Shown here in pieces: positions 11,714 through 22,650 of a DNA stretch of 64,000 nt (positions are counted from its first letter, which is position 1; every line of letters begins with the position of its first letter). Source of the DNA: Opeltia flavorubescens (lineage: Eukaryota; Ascomycota; Lecanoromycetes; Teloschistales; Teloschistaceae); the NCBI GenBank assembly GCA_000442125.1, contig KE546980.1, positions 62,001-126,000 on the forward strand, read 5' to 3'. Below the pieces are notes generated by a model. It did no database searches, had not been told where the DNA came from, and saw only the letters and a list, made by a program, of their open reading frames with translations. The translations under genes were made by a program, and so were the position numbers.

Positions 11714-12664
11714 ATTCGTTCGGACAGGGAGAGATAGGGGATGGGGAAATAAGGGGCCGATATGAGGAAGCTATTGAAAGCGACAAGCAATCGTACAAGG
11801 CGGAGATGAACACACTCAATACATGTAATCGTGGTATCGCTTATAGTCCTTTTCCATATATCACAACTATCACCAGACCCCCTGATAATCTCAGTCACAA
11901 CAAAAAGGGGGGAAAAGGAAATAGGGCTATCCTACGTACCCTATAAAATGATCCTTTTCCCCCTGCAAAGAATATATACGCGCATCCAGGTTTCAGTCCC
12001 TACTACTGCTGGTCGCGATCGCGCAATCTCAACCAAGTAGATTATCATGGCCCTTTTCACAATTCAAGTCCCTGTATGTGTCGTCTTCATTCATTCCATC
12101 AGCCAATCATTACAAAGCGAGGCACCAAGAGCACTCTGCATAGGACTACTCTAACCCTTATTATGGTACTAGCGCTTAGGCTGACAACTCACATAGCTAA
12201 ACTTTCAGAGCATCGGGCAGCAATAATCTCCACTGAAAATTCTTGGCCATTTGGATTACAACTTACAAGACTCCCAGCTCGTTGGGAAGGCGATGTCGAT
12301 GATCTTGCTCTGATCTCAAAAATACCAGACGTTTCCAACATACTTGATACTACGTATTTAGGACATGATAACTGACCGTTGATTACTTCAATGCGATTTT
12401 GGATCCAGCTCCTTACTGCGAGACTCTCCGATGTCGGAAATACTGATTTTTGTCAAGGCAATTCCACTCTAGACACATATCGAGTCCTGAATCGACCAAA
12501 TGATGATATGTTTGCGAATGCGAAAAGTTTTACGCCGGCCATTAGTGATCAAGCGCACTGCTGACATTAGTCATTGATTGACGAAGTATTGTGTTCAAAG
12601 AGACTCCTGTGACTTTGATGATACGTCCGAACAAGCCTTCATAACGACTTCTATCCCTAGCATC
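11714..12664. other. intergenic, nothing recognised
   Basis: Spacer between the ribonuclease and the ankyrin gene. Several short open frames are present but none has recognisable content. Confidence 0.5.
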
Positions 12665-14158
12665 ATGAATGCCTGGAGAAACCTTTTCGACGGATGGCTA
12701 GGTTTCTTAAGACAAGTACCGATTGTCCACACTTCGGGTGTCGATAAGCCTTCTTGCAAGGTAGTTGTGCCGGCACCTTCAGATACAATGCACGAGGTCG
12801 TCCGAGGCGGTAATCGGGCATCCATGACCAAAATCGCTTTCGATACCTTGCAAGGGTGGTTTGCTGAGGAAAAATGTGACGCAACCTACATGCTTTCCGG
12901 GCTTGCCTCGAGAGATCCTACAATAGATCATAACGTAACGATAGACGGCAAAAGCGCGTTGTTTTCGGCAGCCGAGAAAGAAGCCCTCGCCATCTACCTG
13001 CTCAATTATGGCGCCGAGACTGGATCAAGTGCGTTCTTCGAAGCCGTGAGGAATGGTAACATTTTTCTTGTCAAATTATTCCATCAGGAAGGAGTCGATC
13101 TTGACACTAGGGAGGAAGAGTCACAATCAACCGCTCTCTTGATAGCATGCACCCACGACTCGTCCGGTAGCGAAGCTGTCGTAGAGTATCTCTGCGCTCA
13201 AGGTTGCGATGTCGAAGCCAGCGGCCCAGAAGGAGTAAGGCCACTGCATTTTGCATTATATACTGGTAGACTCTCAATCGTAAAACTATTGCGCGGTAAG
13301 GGGGCGGATCTCGAGGCCATTGATGAGCGGAAGAAAATAGCCTTGCATTATGCATGTGAATTTGGAAAGTTTGCAATCGCCGACTATCTTTGTCTTCAAG
13401 GCTCCAATATTGAAGCTCTCGACTGCAACGCGAAGACGCCGTTGATGTACGCAGCCTCGTCTGGTTGCCTCGAAGCTGTTGAATTACTTTGTGATAAAGG
13501 TGCTAGCATTGAAGATAAAAACGTCGAAGGTCTCAACGCGTTGATGTATGCTAGCAGGGACGGACAAGAGTCAGTAGTTTCTTCTCTCTGCCAACGAGGT
13601 GTCAAAATTGGATCTCAAGACTATTACGGCCGAACACCATTGATGCATGCAAGCCGACAAGGGCGTTCTTCCATCGTATCTTATTTGTGCAGCCAGGGAG
13701 CGAAGATAGAGACGAAAGACGACCAAGGGTTGACAGCTCTACTCCATGCTGCGAAGAAGGGACATCCGGGATCCGCACAAGCACTATGTGATCGAGGCGC
13801 GAACACTGAAGACCTCGCAGCATCGGAAGAGGGAATGGACATGAATGCACTCATGGTTGCTTGTGCATCAGACAACGCCCACTTGGTTCAAATCTTGTGC
13901 CGTCAAGGCGCGAATATCAATGCTCACGATGCCAAAGGTTACACTGCTTTGATGCATGCGTGCAAGGGCGGCCATGCCCGTATTGTGCAGCTCCTGTGCT
14001 CTCGAGGCGCTCAAGTCTTGGCTCGTGCAACTGATGGGAAAACTGCATACCAACGAATTGATGACAAGAATCCAAATAAGAATACGATCGTGAGGATTCT
14101 AAACAAACACAATCCTGAAGTCAATGCATCGCCTGCTGTCATTAAACCTGCTCCGTAG
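12665..14158 (+). CDS. ankyrin-repeat protein
   Basis: Single exon, 497 residues from the first ATG; the frame is open further upstream but only from a TTG. About nine to ten ankyrin repeats run from roughly residue 95 to 480. They have the consensus G-TALM-AC--GH--IV-LLC-QGA-I-A-D; examples are KTPLMYAASSGCLEAVELLC, GYTALMHACKGGHARIVQLL and LCRQGANINAHD. The repeats are unusually alike, nearly all with Leu-Cys before the final turn, which suggests recent internal duplication. No HET, NACHT or other effector domain precedes them in this frame; the first 90 residues are unfamiliar. Ankyrin arrays serve as protein-binding scaffolds, and the partner here is unknown. Confidence 0.85.
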   Translation: MNAWRNLFDGWLGFLRQVPIVHTSGVDKPSCKVVVPAPSDTMHEVVRGGNRASMTKIAFDTLQGWFAEEKCDATYMLSGLASRDPTIDHNVTIDGKSALFSAAEKEALAIYLLNYGAETGSSAFFEAVRNGNIFLVKLFHQEGVDLDTREEESQSTALLIACTHDSSGSEAVVEYLCAQGCDVEASGPEGVRPLHFALYTGRLSIVKLLRGKGADLEAIDERKKIALHYACEFGKFAIADYLCLQGSNIEALDCNAKTPLMYAASSGCLEAVELLCDKGASIEDKNVEGLNALMYASRDGQESVVSSLCQRGVKIGSQDYYGRTPLMHASRQGRSSIVSYLCSQGAKIETKDDQGLTALLHAAKKGHPGSAQALCDRGANTEDLAASEEGMDMNALMVACASDNAHLVQILCRQGANINAHDAKGYTALMHACKGGHARIVQLLCSRGAQVLARATDGKTAYQRIDDKNPNKNTIVRILNKHNPEVNASPAVIKPAP

Positions 14159-17100
14159 ACGTTTGACTAGGCTGCGGGGCTGTCATCAAGAAGCTAGATT
14201 TTGAGAAGGTGAATGAAGTGATGACAGATTTGGAGGAAGAAGGCTGTAGAGTGAGGAGCCGGTGGAGGTTGACAAGGGACGTTGTAATATGGAGGGTAGA
14301 TCGAGGAGGCTATAGAGGTGGACGTCGAAAAGGTGGAGGCTGGCAGAAGCCCTTGTGGGCATCGCGGAAAGAGGTTACAATGTTTGATGATCGAGGAGAT
14401 TGTGGAGGTGGAAGAGGGCTCAGGTATATGGGAAGGTGGTTGTGGATGTACGTGCAGAGCAGAAAGTGGAGGCGGAGGTCGTGAAATATCCTGTTGGTTG
14501 GTTTAGGCTGTGGGGGAGGGTCAGGTCTCAGAAGAATCGGATTGAGGGTATTGTATGGGTGAATCCGTAATAGGGGAGCTCTCGGATAAGTCAGCGGTTC
14601 GGTCGCTGAAGGTCGTAAGGGAGCTTGTGGAAGGGCAAGACGATGGTAGAGGAGGCAAATCGTCATCGCGTGGCGGATGCGGAAGTAGAGGCTGTTTTGT
14701 CGAGCAGGCAGGGAGGCTGTGTCGACGGAGACAGAGAAGCGACACTGCCATGAAGCTTTACCACTTGAAGAACGCGGTGAGGGCTTGATCTGTGCGTAAG
14801 CGGGTGCGTGCATCGATCGGTTTGCGGGGTCAGAAGAAGAGGGTATTGTGAAAGTTGATCTTCTTATAGAATGGCGGAGGGAGGGTTTACATGTTCTTGG
14901 AGGCCGATATGTCAATAGAAGAGCAGAGGCTGGCTTACCAGGCGAGGGAAGCGGTCAAAAGTTTTTGCGTTCGAGTAGCAGAAGGGAGCGCAAGTTTTTC
15001 ACGAAGAAAACAACACCATAGTGGTGGATTAGGGGTTGCAATGGAGGGAGCATCCTGAGCAAAATTCGTAATCAAGGGTCTACAGTGTTTATTCGCAGTA
15101 TGAAGGGAAGAAAAGGAATTATACGATCCAGGCAATCTCGATCCTAGAAATCGTGCAAAGAAGTCTGGTCTGCTTCTCCAGGAGCAATTTCGTGTGCTGC
15201 TATGGCCTTGTTGAAAGACTACCGATTAATAATTACACCAAAACACTGCAGCAAAAGTTAGTAAAGATGAGGGAATGGGATGCCTCTCCAATAATTCGTC
15301 TTGCTTATCCCTGCGCTGGACTTTATTGACCTTTAAGATTTCCATATCCTTGTTTTAAGCAGTCTGATCCTTCAATACCCACTCGATAGGGGAGGAAGCA
15401 AGCTATCAGCAGAGATCATCGCTCCTCTTGATCAGATGCTCCTTTTTAGAAGACTGCGCAGCAAGTTAGTTCTGCGAGACTGCTCTACACTCGGTTCGAA
15501 TTTTGTCGTCTGGAATCACAGCAGATATATGAATGTAGACCATGGAAGGATAGAAATCAGAAAGGAGCCTTTTCCATGACCAATCCGAAATTTACCAAGC
15601 ACACGGCTGTTTCTTGCCCTCGACACCAAAGCCTTGGATGTCGATATTGGAAAAAAGCTTGGAAATGAATATCATGTGTGCGGATTTTAACCCTGTTGTG
15701 CTATCGCGTATTTACTCTCCGCACTTGATGAAAGATTGCAGATCTTGCCTTTGACTGCGTAGAGCTTAGTCTTACAGTGCATTGTAGATGGCAGCAAGGC
15801 TTGGCAGGATGCAAGGAATATCGTGTGAAAAGAAGGGATACATCATCTATACCAAAGTGTTTTGAGGATAATGATGGCATGGCTCGGCTGTTGCTGACTA
15901 TGACAGAGAGTATGAGAAGTGGAGCAGCCTTGTCGACGGGGTAAATTATTCCTCGACTAGCCCGGGGCTTCCGGTGAATGCGGGAAGAATACGGGATTTT
16001 TGTCAAATTTATCCCTAAGGGACCGCACACGGATGCGGTTCAACCATTGGTCTCATCCGGTGAAGTGGTATGGCTGACACATGCATTATTGGCTTCGGTC
16101 GTTTCTTTGTCACGCGCCGGGTGGCTTCGGCCCCGTCACTACCGGCCGACTCAAGTTCCTTCGTAGTGGTGGCAAGGCGTGGTATCTTGGGGAAGTATGA
16201 AACAGAGATGCAGGAATCTCTGGCCGTGAGCAGCCTTGCTCGAAACGAGGGAGTAGGGAAAGGGTGTGGCCGGAGATGAAGGAGACATCGAATGACGTCG
16301 AGGTCGTCGGCATTTGGGAGGGATTAGAATAAGAGAACCTTGCGGACAATCTGAGACTGCGCTTACGGAACGTAGGGATCAGATGGATTTTGCCAATGGT
16401 TTTTTTGGATGGTTACTGTACACCTTCGCAATGTGATATCTGATACTCTTCCTTTGCGTCTCGGGCAAAGAAGAATTTCAATACCCGGTCAGACTGCTCT
16501 CCATATGTTTCACCCCTGTGACAATGGCGGACACAGACGAGTAATGTATTGAATGGCGCCGTAGCTTCGGGCTGCCTTTACGTAGCTTGAATCGGTCCAT
16601 GTGCTTAGTCAGAGGAGTGTTTTCAGATTCACTTGCCGGATTGTGGAAAACAAGTGGAGTTTTCCTAGAGTACCAGCGTAGAAGTGCCTTGGGTGCGCGA
16701 TACTTTGCTAATGCCCCTTTTGAGAATACTGTAGAACTCGTCCTTTGACCTAAACATCATAGGTGTAAGGGCAACAATTGTCGTAGCAGCTTGCCTGCCA
16801 CAATCGAAATAGTCCTATTTACTCCTCCTGCAGTGCTGCCGTTCTTTCTGTCATCACAACTCCTTGTTGCCCTCTGTTTGGTATATTGCATCAGGTATGT
16901 CGATCATCGTCTTTAGCGGAAATCCATACGATCCGTCTGGCTATTCTACCAAGAACTGGATCGTCGAGCCGACAGGTCCTGATGTGAAGCCGACAAAGAC
17001 GATTGATGAAAAATTTGGAAATTTCAAAGGACCAGCATGCTCTTTCGTACACGCTCTGTCTGGGCCAAAAACCCCCACAATCCAGGCGATAGTTTGTAGC

Positions 17101-18305
17101 CCACGTCTAAATTCGAAAAACTGGTGCTCAGAGAGTTGACAATCAGGCTGATGGCAAAGGTCATACGGCGAATATCTTAGGCCCTAGTCGTCTGCTCATG
17201 AATACTCCTGGTTTGGAGGATGTATAATGCCGCCCCCAATTCCTTTCCAATACCGACTCTTGACTTCCTCTTGCTGCCAAGATGTACAGGATACCTCTTC
17301 CATGTTCAATTGGTTGTGGTGGGGTGGAGATCGAAGGGTGACCAAGCTCCTTCCGTTGGCGTCAACGAAATTCGCAGTCGTAGTTTGAAGTGTAAGAAAT
17401 TCATCGAGCGGATCGCTCGAGGCAAGGAACTTAATCAGTGGATGCGCATCGAGCTCTGCACTATTTGGGAGAAGTCAGTAGACAATCAACCATTCGTGCT
17501 TGAGCTTACTCGTGCTGGCTCTCTCCGAGGGACTTTGGCTTTGCCGACGCTATCGGGTAATTTGCTGGCTGTCAGTCGGCTGTAACGGCTTTATGACCAC
17601 GATCTGTTGGTGCCGTTAGGTAGCCTGCTGGGATTACCGTCGTTGTGCTAGGTCATGGGAATAGTACATCCTGGTCTGGCTGGGTAAGCGCGACACGACG
17701 CTGCGGGGCAGTAGAATGACTCGGGCCGGCAATGGGTCAATGTGAGATGCTCAATCACAGCGCATGTAGTCTAATTCTCTTCGTCTTCGACTGGAGGAAT
17801 GCTTGCAACAAAGCTATGATGACCTTAAGAATTTGGTAAAGTAGAGTAAGCATAGGAGGAAACAGGTGATTTAGCTACGTCAGCAGCCGCCAAGTGGTGA
17901 TAGCCGAGGATTTCCCGACTCCGCACTTTTCCGAATGAATTCCTTCCTGATTTCCAAAGGAGTTGACGCACACAATATAATCTGACAAACGCCCTGTTCC
18001 ACGGCTTTCTGTATTCATGTGCGATCGACGTCAACTAGCATGGCAGCCTCCTTGCTTCGGCCAACCATGTCAAGACTTGACAGTCCCGGCATTAGTTTCC
18101 TGCAGAATGCATGCTTACGTGCAGACCACCATCCACAATGGGCCATCGGTTAAGGCTGTGTTTCTCTGCAAGCTACGCACACATGTACAATTGGCTGTCA
18201 CGATTATGCAGTCAGCAGTATGACACATGAAGAGGGTCCCTCTCCCCATATATTCGAATCCCTCGACGAGGTCGAAGGAGAGTCTCAACATGTGCGACCG
18301 ACGAC
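14159..18305. other. long gene-poor region
   Basis: About 4.1 kb with no gene I can support. The first 350 bases (14,200-14,550) are a purine-rich GGAGGTGGA-like stretch whose complement gives long but low-complexity open frames. Small frames at 16864-17139 and 17220-17585 have plausible composition but no recognisable family or splice context. Confidence 0.5.
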
Positions 18306-19658
18306 ATGGAGCAAATTCGTGGTCTCAACACACATGGTTCCGCCATCATCGGTACAGGCGTGGTATTCACCGTACTCTCGGTCTCATCGGTTGGGCTCCG
18401 CTTTGTGTCGAAAAGAATCACCAGATCACCCATCGGAATCGATGATTGGCTTTTACTCGCCTCGCTCGCCTTTTTCTTTGCGAGCGAAGTCCTAGTAATT
18501 CGAGGTAACCAACCCACAGTACCCCTACCTCAAGTGTAGAATGCGATATTAACACAGACCTTCAGGCGATATCATCGGACGTCAGGCTACTTCAGAAGAT
18601 GATGAACGATACAAGACCTATCTTAGAGTTCGTAATACCCTTTCCTTGCGGTCGTCATGTTGCTGTAGCTACTGACTCGCCTGTAGTATGTTTATGTTTA
18701 CAGCGCCTTTACCTTTCCTATCGTCGCCTTTGCCCAAGCATCGCTACTCTTCCTATATCGTCGTGTCTTCTACCCTACACACATGCGTTACACGACAATG
18801 GTTCTGGTGGGTATCATCTTTGCATGGTTGGTCGCAGCATCCACCATTGAGATTGGATATCCCGGCCATACAATTGGCGCCTACTTTCCAGGTGGTGCAG
18901 AGACAGTCTTTGTAAGTGACCTCAATGGTCATTATCATCTTATCATTCCTGGCTTTCCACCCGACCCACAACAATTGTCACTCTTGTTTTCTTGGACGGA
19001 AAATCCAATGTTAATGCATATCTAACGGCGAAGATGCTAATCTGAGATAACACCATAGCATGTGACATACCTTAGCTTCTGGCTCGCCATGGCAATCATC
19101 GAAACGCTCATCGAAGTCGTCATCATGATCCTACCGATCAACGAGATCAGGCGCCTTAAATTGTCGAACAGGCAGAAAATGGGTCTGTTCTTCATCTTCT
19201 CCCTAGGCGGCTTCGTTGTAATCACGAACATCATCCGGATGTCCATCCTTTACCGCCCTAAAGAGCCCGAATTCGACCTCACGGCTGGCAACATATTGCT
19301 CAACGTCCACTTCGGCACAGCCATCATCTCAGCCTGCTTACCCACCTACAAACCCCTCATAACACGCAGCGCAAGCGTGGTATCGAATGTTTACGGCAGC
19401 AACGGAGCGTATCATAGGAAAGGGAGTCGAATATCGGAGGATACCTACAACCTGCGCTCGGACAGAGATAAGATGGCCAATCCACATTCGCGTCAACTTA
19501 AGGAAGAGATATCTATGGATCAGATAGGAGGGACGCGGTGCTTCGCAGAAGCGCGTCGAAGTGAAAGCAATGATACGTCAAAACGGGAATGGGAGGTTAA
19601 TGGGGCGGTACAGGCTGGTGAGGCAATCGGTGTCAAAAAGACGATTGAGATCGTGTGA
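18306..19658 (+). CDS. SAT4/PTH11-like fungal rhodopsin-domain membrane protein (second copy in the window)
   Basis: Four exons with consistent phases: 18306-18504, 18566-18627, 18687-18911 and 19059-19658, giving 361 residues. The first intron starts GTAACC. The second needs a less usual GTTCGT donor. The third is 147 bp with GTAAGT. The protein shows GTGVVFTVLSVSSVGLRF (TM1), IGIDDWLLLASLAFF (the DDW block typical of the family), ERYKTYLRYVYVYSAF, ASLLFLYRRVF, an extracellular loop with YPGHTIGAYFPGG, FWLAMAIIETLIEVVIMILP, then GLFFIFSLGGFVVITNIIR and TAIISACLPTYKPLI. A Ser/Arg-rich cytosolic tail of about 85 residues ends it. It is only distantly similar to the copy at 4.9-6.5 kb. Receptor or channel function is unproven for most members. 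Confidence 0.85.
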
Positions 19659-20251
19659 ATGTATCATTATGATAATGAATTATGGATGGCTTACGGTGAG
19701 AACAGGATGGCTCTTTTGGTCCATTCAGCTTTGGCCTTGGTGATGAGCCCCCTGATTATAGACATAGGAAATCACTCGATGCCCTGAATCTTTGCGCTTT
19801 TATCGAGCAGTATTCTGCATCACCAAGTCTCTTTGAGCACATTCGTCTTCTTCTTCCAGACTACATCTTGCATTCTCTTTGTCAAACACTTCCATCGCAG
19901 CAAAGCAGCACCCGAAGTTCTTTACAGGCACGATGCCAACCCGCCAACGATTGGATCTTTGTCCAACACACTCAAGGTCCTAAGATCTTACAAGAGCACT
20001 AAGTTATTGACTACGATGCACCTCAAGTCCGTCCACCTCAGCCGCTACCAAGGATGACGCTAAAACCGCCGATCTTCACCCTAACCATCGACTTAGCACG
20101 CCGTCGCAAATCCCAAGGCGCATCAAAGGAACACACCGGGAGCCAAGGGCTGCGAGCCCTACAGGCCATTCAATGCAGAAAACCCACAATGGACGTCGTC
20201 GAAACATATCTTACATGACCTTCCGGACCATTGTACACCCCCCAATCAAAC
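19659..20251. other. intergenic
   Basis: Spacer of about 590 bp between two plus-strand genes. It should hold the promoter of the DUF1989 gene. No gene is seen. Confidence 0.5.
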
Positions 20252-21047
20252 ATGACAAAAAAGATTCAACCCACCACCTCCACCACAAACCCAGCCGCAG
20301 CCCACATCTCCACCACCCCAGATGAAGCACAAACACACATCGTCCCCGGCGGCCACGGCCACGCCTTCGAAGTCCAAAAGGGAACCTCCTTCCGCATAAT
20401 CGACCTCCACGGCCACCAAATCGTCGACCTAATGGCCTGGGTCCTCCCCTACCCTTCCTCCCTAGAGCACCTCTCCATGTCCTACACGCGCTACGCCCTC
20501 CAAAGCTCCAGCGCACCCCCCGCCATAGGCGACTGTCTCGTAACCAATAAACAAGAGCCAATTTTCCGTCTCACCAAAGATGTATGCCATACCCACGACA
20601 TGACATTCATGGCGTGCAACCCTGCTTTCTATGAGAAGATGGGGTTAGAGGGGCATAGGTCCTGCGCGGAGAATATCGCTGAGGCGATGAAGCCGTGGGG
20701 GATGAAGAGTTATTTAGAAGCGACGGCTGTAGATCCATTTAATATTTTCCAGAACACGCCGGGGATGAGTTTGAAGGACCTGGGGTGTAGTAGGGCGGGG
20801 GATTTTGTGGAGTTTGAGGTGCTGAAGGATGCGGTTGTGGGGGTTAGTAGTTGTCCTTATGATGTGGTGAGCTTTTCTTTTCTTTCTCTCTTTATTCATG
20901 GAGATGGTGCTGGATGGGTTGAGATTCTACGATTGAGGGTCGTTTTATGGATCTTGATTGTTGACATTGTTTGTTTAGGATGGGTTCGGAGGTGGTAAAG
21001 CGACTGATATAGCGGTTGTGACTGGGTTGAAGCCGGCAGATGCGTGA
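20252..21047 (+). CDS. DUF1989 (urea carboxylase-associated) family protein
   Basis: Exon 1 20252-20866, intron 20867-20978 (112 bp), exon 2 20979-21047; 227 residues. The protein carries GTSFRIIDLHGHQIVDLMAW, GDCLVTN, DVCHTHDMTFMAC, HRSCAENIAEAMKPWG, DPFNIFQNT, GDFVEFEVLKDAVVGVSSCP, and across the splice junction CPYDVDGFGGGKATDIAV. All are hallmarks of DUF1989, a cupin-like family whose conserved His and Cys probably bind metal. Bacterial members sit in urea and amine degradation operons; the role of fungal members is not settled. The splice join is supported because CPYD is normally followed by a Gly-Gly-Lys-x-Thr-Asp block, which exon 2 supplies exactly. Confidence 0.88.
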
Positions 21048-21777
21048 AACTAAAAGACGAGGTCACAATAGCCTGTGTTCTATTCATATATCTCAAAATC
21101 TTCAAAAGGGCATGCTATAAATCAACAGTTGAAGGGTATGGAAGAAGCAGTTGCCTTGAATATAAATACTACTCAATCCTCACATTCTTATTTCCTGTTT
21201 CATTCACCCATGTTACACCAATATTTCCCTACTTGCACCTCACAAATTAATCCCAAAATCGTGATATTGCTTTCTTTATTCAAGGATTGGGATGCAGATG
21301 TACATGTGATCAACTCTCCATTGATATGACGTTGGCTGGACATTGATAGTGAAGTCGATGCCCCGCTTCTCCAGTCTTAAGAGATGAGGTTCGGAGTTTC
21401 ATCGGCTAAATTCCCTCCTTTCTTTTTTCCGGTCGGCTTTGGGTTCGGCCGGGGGGAAACTGTACTCATGGACTATCTCGTGGAGAAATTATTTGTTCTA
21501 CTGGATTGAGTGGCATTTCTTTAGATAACGTATAATAGGCTCTAAAGTTCATGATGATGATGTCGAGATGAATAGGATGCATCTATACACGAAAAAGACT
21601 TGTGCCTGCCAAGGACAGATTAGGGGATTTTTGAGCAAGTTTACTCTGATGACTCATCCGCGCAACTATTTAACGAACACTCTCACACCATCTGCTGTGC
21701 CTATACTTATTTTCTAGGAATTAGTCGACCCAATTCAAGACGTAATTCAGAGCTGCTCTACCCTTGACGTCCTCATC
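21048..21777. other. intergenic
   Basis: About 730 bp with no recognisable gene. A pyrimidine-rich stretch at 21415-21430 adjoins a G-rich GGCCGGGGGG sequence. Confidence 0.5.
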
Positions 21778-22650
21778 ATGGAAATGCCAACCTCATTCTC
21801 CATCTTCAAACTTCCTCTCGAGATCCGCGAAGAAATCTACTCCTACACCATCATATCCGATCTCTCGCATCGATACAGCTATGAGATACAGAAATCCCAG
21901 ATGGTGAAGATACCACGATTACACAGAGGACCACTGCTCGTAGAGAAACTCCCCGCAATACTATCCGTCTCAAAACAAATTCGTGCCGAGGCGCAACGTG
22001 TCCTCTACTCAAAGAGCACGCTCGTATGGCGCCGCCACAGTTTCAGCAGCATCTCGCAAAACCTGACAAAGATACCAGCACGCTGCATCCCGTTCATCCG
22101 TTCCGTCGAATACTACTACAGCGGCTCGACGGCAAAGATCGACACCTCGGAAACCCTGCGACATGAGCTCTCGGAACTAAGTCATCACCTCCCCAATCTC
22201 CGCGCACTGATTGTTAATATCCCCTTCCACAGCTGGACCACCACCTCATCCGCCTCCCCAAAAGCCGTGGCTGGAAATTTCGCAAAACTGCTGGGACCAA
22301 TCGTAGCCCCAATCAAGACCGTCACTTTATACATAAACTCCAACGAACAGAACATGTACAATATGCAGAGAAAGCATCATCAACCCAATGCCGCTCCTGG
22401 TATGGACAACCAACCCTGCATCTACGAAATCACAGCGCACCTAAACGAATGCTTACCATCCATGGATGTTAGGTCCGGATACGACATGGGCTGGGCGACA
22501 AAAATCCACGAGCTGAAAAACCCGGTCATTTTGATGGGGCGGAACCACTACTTTGCAAAGTCTTCGGAGTATATAATCGAGGGGCCTACTACTGTGACGT
22601 GGACCGAACCAGATGATAAGTTCTTGTTGGCTATGGGAAAGCTTACGTGA
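21778..22650 (+). CDS. 2EXR/F-box-like domain protein, function unknown
   Basis: Intronless frame of 290 residues. It opens with the 2EXR-type block FKLPLEIREEIYSYTI, then ILSVSKQIRAEAQRVLYS, the usual second block of this fungal family (LP-EIR--IY ... L--VC-QIR-EA--VLY). The C-terminal 200 residues (HELSELSHHLPNLRALIVNI, ILMGRNHYFAKSSEYII) are unfamiliar and probably form the rest of a single globular domain. Many copies occur in ascomycete genomes; a link to ubiquitin ligases is assumed from the F-box-like start but not shown. Confidence 0.75.
   Translation: MEMPTSFSIFKLPLEIREEIYSYTIISDLSHRYSYEIQKSQMVKIPRLHRGPLLVEKLPAILSVSKQIRAEAQRVLYSKSTLVWRRHSFSSISQNLTKIPARCIPFIRSVEYYYSGSTAKIDTSETLRHELSELSHHLPNLRALIVNIPFHSWTTTSSASPKAVAGNFAKLLGPIVAPIKTVTLYINSNEQNMYNMQRKHHQPNAAPGMDNQPCIYEITAHLNECLPSMDVRSGYDMGWATKIHELKNPVILMGRNHYFAKSSEYIIEGPTTVTWTEPDDKFLLAMGKLT

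Noticed and set aside
14310-14915. Minus-strand frame of 201 codons rich in Pro, Ser, Arg and His
   Set aside because: It is the complement of a GGAGGTGGA-like purine-rich stretch; the low complexity explains the open frame.
16864-17585. Two plus-strand frames of 91 and 121 codons
   Set aside because: Composition is not absurd, but there is no recognisable domain, no clear splice link between them and no promoter sign.
4912-19658. Recent duplication linking the two SAT4-type genes
   Set aside because: They differ in intron number (seven against three), intron positions and most residues, so they are old paralogs, not a local duplication.
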